Positions 15,031 to 23,002 of a DNA stretch of 51,384 nucleotides are shown here, piece by piece (within the stretch, counting starts at the first letter, position 1; each line of letters begins with the position of its first letter). The DNA comes from Microaerobacter geothermalis. Lineage in GTDB: Bacteria > Bacillota > Bacilli > DSM-22679. Below the pieces are notes generated by a model. It worked only from the letters and a program-made list of their open reading frames with translations, was not told where the DNA came from and ran no database searches. Where the stretch lies: contig NZ_JAKIHL010000021.1 of the NCBI RefSeq assembly GCF_021608135.1, forward strand, positions 1-51,384. Direction: 5' to 3'. A program made the translations under genes and the position numbers.

Positions 15031-16704
15031 TTACTCTACATAAGCTTCACGAAAATCAATGGCCTGTATGGGATAACGATAGATGTTCTTTACATTTTCT
15101 TGCTGCAAATACACTTTGGTACCGAAGTACAATGGGGCTAAGGCCATTTCATCAATCAGAACTTTCTCGGCATCTACCATTAGTTGAGCTCTTTTGTTAA
15201 GATCCAATTCCACTTCTGCGGCTTTAACCAACCGATCATATTCCGGAATAGATACCCTGCTGTAGTTATAAACATCACCGGTTGTAAATTGTCCCATCAA
15301 GTTATGGGCATCATCATAGTCGGCACCAGTACTATAAATCGCTAACTGATAATCTCCACCTTTAACGGTTTGGACAAATACCTTGCGCTCCATTGTTTTT
15401 AATTCAACTTCGATCCCAAGATTCTTTTTCCACATTTCTTGCAAAGCCTGACTTAACTTATTGTAAGTATCATTTGTGTAGAAGAGCAGTGACACCTTTG
15501 GCAAGCTGGAAATCCCTTTTTCCTTAAGTCCTTCAGCCAATAAAGCTTTAGCGGTTTCCACATCATTATCTTTATAAAGGGCATCTCCGGCCAGTTTCCT
15601 GAATTCTCCGGCCCCACTGCTTAACCCATAAGGAATAAAGGCAAGGGCAGGAATTTCTCCTCCCTGGGTCACTTTGTCAACAATTAACTGTCGATTGATT
15701 GCTAAACTAAGGGCTGATCTTATCTTTGGATTATCAAATACATCATCTTCGTGGTTAAAGCGTAGGTATACCACTCTGGGCAGAGGTATGGACCCTGCTT
15801 TTCCTTCTGCAACCAGTTTGCTCCGAATATTGGTTGGCGGGTTATCCGACACATCTAATTGCCCAGATTGGAACAGTTGATATTCGGTATTTTGATCATT
15901 TACCATAATCCATCTTAATTTTTCTAATTTTACTACGTCTTTGGCCCAATAATTTTCATTTGGAATCATCACGATCTCTTGATCGTGCTTCCAGCTTTCC
16001 ATCTTGAAGGGTCCGTTTGAAACAAAGGTGCTGGCTTCTGCCGCCCAATTTGGATTTGACTCGGCAACATCCTTGTTAATTGGAAGCAATGTAAAGAAAG
16101 CGGTTAATCCCAGGAAAAATGAAGTGGGCCGTTCTAAAGTAACTTCTAGCGTATATTCATCAATTGCCCTTAGCCCTAATTGGGAAGGATCTGTGAGTGT
16201 TCCTTCATTGTAAGCGACTCCATTTTTAATAAAGAAAAGATTGCTCCCCAATGGGGCAGCCGTTTCAGGTCTTAAAACCCTTTCCCAGGAATAAATGAAA
16301 TCTTCAGCTGTCACCGGATCGCCATTGGACCATTTTGCATCTTGATTTAAGTAGAAAGTATAAGTGGTTCCGTCATCGGAAATTTTCCATTCCTTAGCAA
16401 CCCCTGGCACAATGTTGCCGTCTTTATCAAAGCGAACCAATCCTTCAAATAACTGGTTTGCAATATCTCCGGCAATTTGATTGTCAATTAACGCAGGGTC
16501 CAGACTGGGGGGCTCGGATAACGCATTAACAGTAATGACTTGCTCCTTTGACATTTGAACAGGAGCCTGGACATTATTCTCTACCTTCTTATTTCCATTG
16601 TTATCTGAAGGTGCACTGGTTTCATTTGCTCCCTTTCCGCAACCGGTTAATATCAGCATCAAGCTCATCACGATTAGAAAATAATAGATAAGTTTCTTTT
16701 TCAT
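15031..16704 (-). CDS. oppA: Oligopeptide-binding lipoprotein OppA, operon 1
   Basis: A 557-aa family 5 solute-binding protein. The lipoprotein signal peptide is MKKKLIYYFLIVMSLMLILTGCGKG with lipobox LTGC; the cysteine is acylated and anchors the protein outside the membrane. A Ser/Asn/Lys linker precedes the binding domain, beginning INALSEPPSLDPALI-like (here VNALSEPPSLDPAL) with YTFYLNQDAKWSNGDPVTAEDF. It captures oligopeptides for OppBCD. I place the start at ATG 16704 (AAAGGGGG 6-7 bases upstream), not the long frame start at 16866, because signal peptide and ribosome site fit. The ATG overlaps the stop of a 17-codon leader ORF (ATGA). Confidence 0.94.
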   Translation of the reverse strand: MKKKLIYYFLIVMSLMLILTGCGKGANETSAPSDNNGNKKVENNVQAPVQMSKEQVITVNALSEPPSLDPALIDNQIAGDIANQLFEGLVRFDKDGNIVPGVAKEWKISDDGTTYTFYLNQDAKWSNGDPVTAEDFIYSWERVLRPETAAPLGSNLFFIKNGVAYNEGTLTDPSQLGLRAIDEYTLEVTLERPTSFFLGLTAFFTLLPINKDVAESNPNWAAEASTFVSNGPFKMESWKHDQEIVMIPNENYWAKDVVKLEKLRWIMVNDQNTEYQLFQSGQLDVSDNPPTNIRSKLVAEGKAGSIPLPRVVYLRFNHEDDVFDNPKIRSALSLAINRQLIVDKVTQGGEIPALAFIPYGLSSGAGEFRKLAGDALYKDNDVETAKALLAEGLKEKGISSLPKVSLLFYTNDTYNKLSQALQEMWKKNLGIEVELKTMERKVFVQTVKGGDYQLAIYSTGADYDDAHNLMGQFTTGDVYNYSRVSIPEYDRLVKAAEVELDLNKRAQLMVDAEKVLIDEMALAPLYFGTKVYLQQENVKNIYRYPIQAIDFREAYVE

Positions 16705-16754
16705 AATAATCCCCCTTTTAAATATTGTAAATAGTATGAATTTTTGGTGTTCAT
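16701..16754 (-). CDS. 17-aa leader peptide translationally coupled to oppA
   Basis: An ATG at 16754 preceded by AAAGGAGG at 4 bases opens a frame of 17 codons, MNTKNSYYLQYLKGGLL, whose TGA overlaps the oppA ATG as ATGA. The ribosome site is stronger than many real genes here. The peptide has three Tyr and four Leu, but no run of one amino acid like an amino-acid attenuator. Its likely role is in cis, coupling or stalling ribosomes before oppA; the peptide itself may have no function. Confidence 0.55.
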   Translation of the reverse strand: MNTKNSYYLQYLKGGLL

Positions 16755-16780
16755 CTCCTCCTTTTTTGCCTGAGATAAAC

Positions 16781-16894
16781 AGCGCCATAGTGTAAAAATG
16801 ACAGGTCCCATAAAAAAAAGCCACGAATTGAAGAGGCGGCACTACCACCTCCTGTCGCAGCTCCATTCTGATTACTAAAAAACTGTATGGCGCT
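16781..16894 (-). ncRNA. Structured leader RNA upstream of oppA with attenuator-like alternatives
   Basis: Read on the minus strand, 16894-16886 pairs with 16789-16781 (9 bp perfect, closing stem). Inside, 16856-16851 (GACAGG) pairs with 16805-16800 (CCTGTC), and 16851-16845 pairs with 16839-16833 (GAGGTGG with CCGCCTC) around a 5-base loop. A competing hairpin, 16840-16836 with 16824-16820, is followed by eight U (16819-16812), so the two states look like antiterminator and terminator. I cannot assign it to a known riboswitch class. The GGTGGTA..CCGC core recalls a T-box, but the enclosing stem does not fit. Between it and YneF (16895-16966) a promoter is expected but not clear. Confidence 0.55.
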
Positions 16895-16966
16895 TATGTT
16901 GATTGTTAAAATATAAAATTATTCAAAAACATAATAACAATGTTAAATGTTTCTTGTCAAACTTTT

Positions 16967-17179
16967 TTACTTTTTCATTTTATTCTGCATAGACTTTATT
17001 TGTTTCAGCTGCTTTTGATTTAAATTATATCCCATTTTTTTCGCCATTTCGCGCAATTGATGATCATCAAATGACATATTGGTCATCTGTTTTTTTAAGT
17101 ATTGGACTCCTCCAAAAAAACCGATGGCAATACCAACAACTCCTGTTACGATGGGAAGCACAATATTAACCCAGCTCAT
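16967..17179 (-). CDS. yneF: YneF family (UPF0154) membrane protein
   Basis: A 70-aa protein with one N-terminal membrane span (IVLPIVTGVVGIAIGFFGGVQYL) and a basic helical tail (REMAKKMGYNLNQKQLKQIKSMQNKMKK). This arrangement and the QLREMAKKMG segment match YneF of Bacillus. Function unknown. Start ATG 17179, preceded by GAGGTG. Single gene upstream of the opp leader. Confidence 0.85.
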   Translation of the reverse strand: MSWVNIVLPIVTGVVGIAIGFFGGVQYLKKQMTNMSFDDHQLREMAKKMGYNLNQKQLKQIKSMQNKMKK

Positions 17180-17323
17180 TTTATATCACCTCAAACATTG
17201 GTATCATAACGTACTTAGTTTATCAGGTTTTTGCAATAGCGAAAAGACAAACGGCCGCTTTTTTGGCAGCCGCTTTTAACCAATTTTGAGGATTAGTTAT
17301 TGAACTTTTTTTACTCTATTTTT

Positions 17324-18160
17324 TCATTCCATTCCCTCAATCACTTCAGATACATCACCATGCCAGTTATGGTACCAAACGGAACCTGTATAACTGCTTA
17401 CACTTAACATTCCAACGGTCTTTCCATCCTTCTCAACATGAAGAGTATAATATCCATAAAACTGATGGCCATCATCAGTCGCAATTAAATCTTCATCTAC
17501 CCTTGAAAGGTAATCATTAGCCAGTTGAACCGCTTTATCCATGGAAATCCTTACGTTTTCTTCAGCGTTCGTGTCGCCGCCATTTTGTCCGTACCAGTAG
17601 CCTGAACCCATCATACCGCCCATTCCTCCACGACCCATCATGCCGTATTTTTGATTCCACATCATGTTGGGTCCTTGTTCAGGATATATCGCTCCAGTGT
17701 ATGGGTTTACCAACAGTTCAAATGCACCCCTGCCGGTATCCTGTTCCATCACTGAAACATAGTAGTCGCTATTGGAAAACTTGAAAAGATCCCCAATGAC
17801 CAAATCACTATTGAAATACTCAATATATTTCTCTACCTTATTAATCAGCTCATCATCACTTAAGGGTTCTCCGGTATAATCTTCATATGAGCCGTACCCA
17901 CCCATCATGCCATAGCCACCATATCCTCCCATCATTCCGTACCCACCGGAACCGCCCATCATTCCGCCCATACCACCATAGCCATTCCAGTTTTCATCGT
18001 TCCAGTCATTCCAACCATTCCATCCATTCATCATGTTACCAAAAAATCCACCCATCATATTTCCAAATCCACCGTAAAATCCTGATGCATACCCCGTTGA
18101 TCCAAAAATAACCAAACCCGCAACAAGAAGCAAAATTAGTAATACATTCCTGTTTTTCAT
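17324..18160 (-). CDS. Exported Gly/Met/Tyr-rich protein with PepSY-like C-terminal regions
   Basis: 278 aa. A signal peptide (MKNRNVLLILLLVAGLVIFGSTGYASG) is followed by a low-complexity segment (about 26-92) of GGYGMMGG-type repeats with many Met, Tyr, Trp and Asn. Two similar ~60-residue segments follow (about 98-160 and 205-275): LSDDELINKVEKYIEYFNSDL..NPYTGAIYP and MDKAVQLANDYLSRVDEDL..SSYTGSVWYHNWHG, which resemble PepSY folds. Met-rich extracytoplasmic segments often bind Cu(I), but that is inference. Start ATG 18160 after GAGGAGG. No partner gene adjacent. Confidence 0.7.
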   Translation of the reverse strand: MKNRNVLLILLLVAGLVIFGSTGYASGFYGGFGNMMGGFFGNMMNGWNGWNDWNDENWNGYGGMGGMMGGSGGYGMMGGYGGYGMMGGYGSYEDYTGEPLSDDELINKVEKYIEYFNSDLVIGDLFKFSNSDYYVSVMEQDTGRGAFELLVNPYTGAIYPEQGPNMMWNQKYGMMGRGGMGGMMGSGYWYGQNGGDTNAEENVRISMDKAVQLANDYLSRVDEDLIATDDGHQFYGYYTLHVEKDGKTVGMLSVSSYTGSVWYHNWHGDVSEVIEGME

Positions 18161-18361
18161 TGTTCATTTCCTCCTCTTTTAATTTATAGCTGCTTTTTGT
18201 GTTTGATGCTTTTCTTATTTATACTATACGGGGTATTTATTAATTTCTTATGAAGGAAATTTGAACAATTGTGAACAAAAAATGAATTCTTTATCTCCGT
18301 CTAAACAGGTTACTTGGGCTATTTCGTTTCCTCTCAGATTGTTTTCTCTAATTTTGTTGCT

Positions 18362-19228
18362 TTACTGATCCTGTTTCAGATATGTCCACCCATCCTTTTG
18401 GTATACTTTTCCTTCCTTCAGCAACTTACCTAAAGCCCTTTTAAAGGCCGCTTTACTTAAATTAAATTTTTGCCTGAGCACTTCTGGGCTTGTTTCATCG
18501 CTGTATGGCATCATGCCATTCCTTGACTGGAGGTGTTGAAGAATCAATAAAGCATCCCTCCCATAACGTTCTTCCTTTTTGGGGAGAAGGGTAAGATTTA
18601 CTTTTCCATCAGGTCGTACCCACTTTACCCGAGCCTTCAGTTTTTCCCCTAATCTCACTTTATAACCCTCAGCTTCATCACGATGAAGGAACGCAATGTA
18701 ACCATCTTCAGTCAATAAAAAAGCTCCTAGATGAAACACATGATAAATGGTACCTGTCACAAATTTATTCACCAAAGAAGGGGGAGCTTCTTTTGACAGA
18801 GGCAGAATATTTTCTTCCTTTCCCAATATGCCAAGCATCCTCCCCTGCTTATCATAGGAAATCCCCACAAACAATATGTCACCTGCTCTAGGCCACTGCT
18901 CCTTATCCGTAGGCATTTCATCCTTTGAAACCAGCAAATCCTTATGAATTCCTATATCTACATATACCCCGAGCCTGGAATTCACATCAGCAACCGTTAA
19001 AAATTTATATTCCCCTTCTGTGATTTTTGGCGTTAACATGGTGGCAGCCAAACGATTCTTGGAATCGTGATATAAAAACACTTCCAGCAGCTGACCCAAC
19101 TTCACTTGTCCAACTACTTCAGATTGATGAAGAAGAACATCTTCCTCGCCATTGGACAAAAAATAACCGAAAGGAGCTTGCCTTTCTACCTTTAACTTTA
19201 CTTTATTACCTGCTTTCAATTTCTCCAT
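18362..19228 (-). CDS. cvfB: CvfB/YitL-like S1-domain RNA-binding protein
   Basis: A 288-aa protein with tandem S1-type OB folds (about 1-60 with VERQAPFGYFLSNGEEDVLLHQSEV, 65-135 and 145-215 with VYHVFHLGAFLLTEDGYIAFLHRDE) and a C-terminal winged helix (about 222-285) ending with VYQKDGWTYLKQ. This is the CvfB layout, an RNA-binding protein affecting virulence gene expression in staphylococci. Start ATG 19228 after AAGGAGA. Monocistronic in appearance. Confidence 0.88.
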   Translation of the reverse strand: MEKLKAGNKVKLKVERQAPFGYFLSNGEEDVLLHQSEVVGQVKLGQLLEVFLYHDSKNRLAATMLTPKITEGEYKFLTVADVNSRLGVYVDIGIHKDLLVSKDEMPTDKEQWPRAGDILFVGISYDKQGRMLGILGKEENILPLSKEAPPSLVNKFVTGTIYHVFHLGAFLLTEDGYIAFLHRDEAEGYKVRLGEKLKARVKWVRPDGKVNLTLLPKKEERYGRDALLILQHLQSRNGMMPYSDETSPEVLRQKFNLSKAAFKRALGKLLKEGKVYQKDGWTYLKQDQ

Positions 19229-19300
19229 GAAAAATCTCCTTAAATCAATGTTATAGATGTGGATTTATCCCTTCTATAGTATGTCTTTTCTTAGCAAAAA

Positions 19301-19337
19301 GCAAAAAAAAGCGGGACTTTCTAATGTCCCAGCCGCT
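19301..19337 (-). terminator. Terminator overlapping the end of the pterin dehydratase gene
   Basis: On the minus strand AGCGGCTGGGAC pairs with GTCCCGCT (bulged) around ATTAGAAA and is followed by eight T. The stem includes the last codons and stop of the gene. Confidence 0.7.
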
Positions 19338-19632
19338 TTTTCTTATTGTTTCCCAGCATTTTATTCAATCTCTGGGCAAACGCGAAATCCTTCCCGGTCA
19401 TTCCCTGTACATCCCATGTCCTTAGGGTAAGACTCACTTTATTATAGTTGATGGTGATCAAAGGATGATGGTTCATATCCCTGGCCAGTCCGGCAACCTC
19501 ATTCACAAAATGCATGGCTTCGTCAAAATTTGAAAAATCAAAGACTCTTTCGATTGCATCCATATCCTTCAGTTTCCATCCCGGAATATTTCCCAGATTA
19601 TATTGGATTTGCTCAGGGGAAAGTCTTGACAT
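19321..19632 (-). CDS. phhB: 4a-hydroxytetrahydrobiopterin dehydratase (pterin carbinolamine dehydratase)
   Basis: A 103-aa protein carrying the PCD/DCoH signature: RDMNHHPLITINYNKVSLTLRTW followed by GMTGKDFAFA. The two histidines and the Asp are the catalytic positions. The enzyme dehydrates 4a-hydroxytetrahydropterin formed by aromatic amino-acid hydroxylases; many bacteria keep it without such a hydroxylase, where it may serve other pterins, perhaps molybdopterin. A moaA-moaC pair lies 14 kb away, but that is no evidence of linkage. Start ATG 19632 with GGAGGC upstream. Confidence 0.9.
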   Translation of the reverse strand: MSRLSPEQIQYNLGNIPGWKLKDMDAIERVFDFSNFDEAMHFVNEVAGLARDMNHHPLITINYNKVSLTLRTWDVQGMTGKDFAFAQRLNKMLGNNKKKRLGH

Positions 19633-19726
19633 GCAACCGCCTCCTTAAGAAAATGTGGTTTATCTACTTATTCCCACTATTTATTCATTTGAAACCTCCG
19701 TATAGTTATTCTTATGAATTTTATAA

Positions 19727-19753
19727 AAAAGCCTGTTGTTCCAGGCTTTTTAG
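19727..19753. terminator. Bidirectional terminator between the YheC/D-like gene and phhB
   Basis: AAAAAGCCTG pairs with CCAGGCTTTTT around a short loop; A and T runs on both sides let it work on either strand. It separates two minus-strand genes. Confidence 0.82.
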
Positions 19754-19768
19754 TTTCTATTGAACTTT

Positions 19769-20986
19769 CTATTGAACTTTATCTTGATCTTTTAAATGTT
19801 CTTTCTCTTGATCTCTCTCTTGGTCCATTTGCTCCATCGGATGAACTTGATCCGTTTCTTCAGCAGCTTCCATCGGTTGATACTGCATAACTTTCGGATA
19901 TTTCGCTTCCATTGAATGACAAAGATATGCGGCATACGCCATTGGATTTTCGTACGTTCTCCTGAACGATGCATGTTCCTTGGCAGATTCGAAGGAATAC
20001 CGCTGGTCCCTTACATTCACTTCAATAAACCAGGGATACCCAGTCCTATCTATACCCATATCCAATCCTAAATCTGCAATATTTTCATATTCCTGATTTA
20101 ATGTTTCTGCAATGAGAAGAGATGTTTTTTCTATTTCTTTCAACAGTTCTTCTTTTTTCTCATGAAAGGAGCTCTGCTCCAAGACTTTTTCCAACGGAAT
20201 GGCCTTGCCTCCTCTGGCAAGATTGGTTACCTTTTTCCTTAAGGCTGCTACTTTAGCCACCATTCCGGCAACCATCCATTTCCCATCCTGGCCCTTCTGG
20301 ACAGAGACCCGGATATCAAAGGGGGAGCCATTTATTTTTGCCAGCCTTACATCCTGCTGAATAAGACAGTTTCTGCGAAGGGTCCGAAGAAACCGGACCA
20401 ATTCCCTTTTTGACCAAACTTTTTCAGATCCATCCCAAAAGGAAAGCTTATACGCTTTGTATTCCAATTTCCTGATCCGAATGATTCCTCTTCCCACACT
20501 TCCGATCACCGGCTTCAGATAAATGGCGTGATGCTTCTCTATAAGAGAGAAGACATCCTTTGCTTTTCTTAGTGGAATGGTCTCGGGGAGGTAAGGCCTG
20601 ATTTCTTCATTTCTCAGGAGAACCGTATGAACCATCCATTTGTTTCGATTAATCATCGGATTAAAGAGACAAACATTCTCCATGTTTTGCAAGCGATACA
20701 ATTTTCGATTCAGGCTTGGATTGGTTGTCAGCATTCTGTTATGAATGACACATGGAATCGGCTTAACCGCTGGAAAATACCCCTGTCCGTCCCCTCGCAT
20801 AAATCCTTTGACCCGCCCTTTATTCAGATCAATTCCGCCAATGTCAAAGAAGAGCACTTCAAGATCATACTGCCCGGCTAAATCGGTATACCAATTTACC
20901 CGCTCAAAAGAAGGTCTTCCCAGCAAAGCACGTCGCAAAATAAACCGGTCCAATAAAACCCCAACAACTACCCTATCCATTTCCAT
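19769..20986 (-). CDS. YheC/YheD-family ATP-grasp protein (spore coat associated)
   Basis: 405 aa. The central and C-terminal parts are an ATP-grasp fold: AIYLKPVIGSVGRGIIRI (ATP-binding lysine and glycine loop), FDIRVSVQKGQDGKWMVAGMVAKVA, DLGLDMGIDRTGYPWFIEVNVRDQR. This is the pattern of Bacillus YheC/YheD, endospore coat-associated proteins whose reaction is unknown. The last ~35 residues are very hydrophilic and repetitive (EQMDQERDQEKEHLKDQDK), a tail absent from typical members. Start uncertain: ATG 20986 or the in-frame ATG at 20980, with GGAG upstream. Confidence 0.85.
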   Translation of the reverse strand: MEMDRVVVGVLLDRFILRRALLGRPSFERVNWYTDLAGQYDLEVLFFDIGGIDLNKGRVKGFMRGDGQGYFPAVKPIPCVIHNRMLTTNPSLNRKLYRLQNMENVCLFNPMINRNKWMVHTVLLRNEEIRPYLPETIPLRKAKDVFSLIEKHHAIYLKPVIGSVGRGIIRIRKLEYKAYKLSFWDGSEKVWSKRELVRFLRTLRRNCLIQQDVRLAKINGSPFDIRVSVQKGQDGKWMVAGMVAKVAALRKKVTNLARGGKAIPLEKVLEQSSFHEKKEELLKEIEKTSLLIAETLNQEYENIADLGLDMGIDRTGYPWFIEVNVRDQRYSFESAKEHASFRRTYENPMAYAAYLCHSMEAKYPKVMQYQPMEAAEETDQVHPMEQMDQERDQEKEHLKDQDKVQ

Positions 20987-21078
20987 TCTCCTCCTTCAAC
21001 TTACCTTATCCTATTCAGATAAAAGGAGGGAATAAATAGAACAGGAGCCCAAAATACCGCCTATTCAACCAAATCAGA

Positions 21079-21972
21079 CTATTCTTTGGGATCTAATGCA
21101 TCCCTTAGACCGTCTCCGACAAAATTAAATGCTAGTACTGTTAATAAAATCATTAGTCCTGGTAAAAATGGATACCACGGAGCTTCCAACATGATTGTAA
21201 TACTTTGAGCACTTTGTAACATATTTCCCCAACTAGGCGTTGGTGGTTGAATTCCTAAACCTAAATAACTTAATCCAGATTCTGCCAATATTACCCCCCC
21301 TACGCCCAAAGTGGCAGAAACAATGATCGGTCCCATAGCATTCGGTAATAAATGACGTACAATGATCCTTGCATCAGACATTCCTATTGTCTTTGCTGCT
21401 AAAACGAATTCCCGTTCCTTTAATGAGAGAAATTCACCTCTAACCAAACGCGCTGTGCCTGTCCAACCAAGAATCGCAAATATGATAATAATATTTTTTA
21501 AATCAGGTCCTATTATGGATACAACTGTAATCAATAGAAAAATAGAGGGAAAAGATAAAAGAATATCTACAATTCTCATCAATATATTATCAATCCATTT
21601 CCCATAATATCCAGCGATTGCCCCAACAACTGTACCGATCAGGATGGATCCTGTTACTGATACGAAGCCTACTAACAATGAAACCCTGCCCCCATAAATT
21701 ACTCTTGTAAACAAATCTCTTCCAAACTCATCAGTCCCAAAGTAATATTCTGAACTGGGAGGATGCAGTCGTTTTAATAGATTTTGTTGATCAACCTCAT
21801 AGGGAGTGATGAAATCAGCAAAAAGGGAAAGTAAAATAATAAATACAATAAATATAAGGCTAGAAACAGCCAACTTATTTTTCCGAAATCTGCGCCAGGT
21901 CATTTTAGCTAAACTGGTATTTCTAGACTTGTTAACGGGAACTGAATCCGACGGATTGGTTACAGTTTCCAA
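21079..21972 (-). CDS. oppC: Oligopeptide ABC transporter permease OppC, operon 2
   Basis: A 298-aa OppC/DppC-type permease: first span [23 protein letters not shown], then [21 protein letters not shown] and the coupling segment [25 protein letters not shown]. Start chosen at TTG 21972 because AAGGGGAGGG lies 7 bases upstream and it clears the oppB stop; the frame is open to 22023, inside oppB. Last gene of operon 2. It differs clearly from the operon 1 permease, so the two systems probably have different substrates. Confidence 0.92.
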   Translation of the reverse strand: METVTNPSDSVPVNKSRNTSLAKMTWRRFRKNKLAVSSLIFIVFIILLSLFADFITPYEVDQQNLLKRLHPPSSEYYFGTDEFGRDLFTRVIYGGRVSLLVGFVSVTGSILIGTVVGAIAGYYGKWIDNILMRIVDILLSFPSIFLLITVVSIIGPDLKNIIIIFAILGWTGTARLVRGEFLSLKEREFVLAAKTIGMSDARIIVRHLLPNAMGPIIVSATLGVGGVILAESGLSYLGLGIQPPTPSWGNMLQSAQSITIMLEAPWYPFLPGLMILLTVLAFNFVGDGLRDALDPKE

Positions 21973-21988
21973 AGTTTTCCCTCCCCTT

Positions 21989-22939
21989 TTATTTATAGTT
22001 GATCCGTGGATCAAGTAATGCATATAGAATATCAGCGATTAGATTTCCAATGACCACCAATACAGCTGAAATCATAGTTATGCCCATAATAACGGGATAA
22101 TCTCTCATAAACACAGAATCAATAAACAATAATCCTATCCCGGGCCATCCAAAAACTTTTTCTGTTAATACTGCTCCACCAAAAAAAACAGGAAGGGTTA
22201 AACCAAATATTGTTACAAGGGGAATCAATCCATTTCTTAGTCCATGTTTATAAATCACGAGATGCTTTTTCAATCCCTTTGCACGAGCTGTTCTCATATA
22301 ATCCTGATTTAATACTTCCAACATACTGGCCCGAGTGTATCTTGTTAATCCTGCCATATCTGCCGTACCCAAAGTGATCATAGGAAGAATCAGATGCTGT
22401 ATTCGATCCCAAATACTAAATGGAGCATTTAATGTCTGGGCACCACCTGCCGGCAGCCAATCAAGATATACAGCAAATGCCATTATTAGCATTAACCCAA
22501 GCCAAAAATTAGGAGTTGCTAGTCCCAAAAAGGCAAAAAATGTAGCGGCATTATCAACGAATGTATTCTTCTTTCTAGCGGCTAATACTCCAATTGGTAT
22601 AGAGAGGACGGCAGCAAAAATAAATGCCGCTCCCATTAATAGAAGGGTATTAGGCAAACGAGCTAGAATTAAATCGCTAACCGGAACATCCCTTACAAAA
22701 GAAATGCCAAAATCTCCAGATACAAAATCACCTAGCCAACGTATGTACTGTATATAAAATGGATCATTTAAACCTAATTCCTGTATAACTGCTTCCCGAT
22801 CCTCTTGTGCGATGGAAGGATCCAATTGTAATTCGATAGGACCTCCGGGAGCCAGATACATGACACCAAAGGAAATGAGGGATATTCCAATCAATAGTGG
22901 AATAGCCTGTAAAATTCTTCTAAAAATATAACCTCCCAT
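21989..22939 (-). CDS. oppB: Oligopeptide ABC transporter permease OppB, operon 2
   Basis: A 316-aa permease: [29 protein letters not shown] is the OppB/DppB N-terminus, [28 protein letters not shown] the EAA region, and [13 protein letters not shown] the C-terminus. Start ATG 22939 six bases after GGGGGG. Lies 63 bp after oppA with a strong hairpin between them, and 16 bp before oppC. Forms the channel with OppC. Confidence 0.93.
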   Translation of the reverse strand: MGGYIFRRILQAIPLLIGISLISFGVMYLAPGGPIELQLDPSIAQEDREAVIQELGLNDPFYIQYIRWLGDFVSGDFGISFVRDVPVSDLILARLPNTLLLMGAAFIFAAVLSIPIGVLAARKKNTFVDNAATFFAFLGLATPNFWLGLMLIMAFAVYLDWLPAGGAQTLNAPFSIWDRIQHLILPMITLGTADMAGLTRYTRASMLEVLNQDYMRTARAKGLKKHLVIYKHGLRNGLIPLVTIFGLTLPVFFGGAVLTEKVFGWPGIGLLFIDSVFMRDYPVIMGITMISAVLVVIGNLIADILYALLDPRINYK

Positions 22940-22963
22940 TCGAATCCCCCCTTACTTTATTAA

Positions 22964-22991
22964 AGGAGGGCCGGGTAAAGCCAGCCCTCCT
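22964..22991 (-). terminator. Intercistronic hairpin between oppA and oppB (operon 2)
   Basis: On the minus strand AGGAGGGC pairs with GCCCTCCT, and the inside CTGG with CCGG-like bases strengthens it; TTTAATAAAG follows. It is placed exactly as in operon 1, after the binding-protein gene, suggesting differential expression. Confidence 0.65.
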
Positions 22992-23002
22992 CCATAGTGT
23001 AT

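Noticed and set aside
16705-16866. 54-residue N-terminal extension of OppA in operon 1
   Set aside because: It would put the lipoprotein signal peptide inside the protein; the leader region is better explained as structured RNA plus a leader ORF in another frame.
16781-16894. T-box riboswitch in front of oppA
   Set aside because: GGTGGTA..CCGC recalls the T-box, but there are extra bases between the halves, no recognisable Stem I specifier loop, and the element is enclosed by its own closing stem.
17880-18060. Repetitive stretch considered as a CRISPR-like or tandem DNA repeat
   Set aside because: The periodicity is irregular and comes from GGYGMMGG-type codons in one coding frame; there are no spacers.
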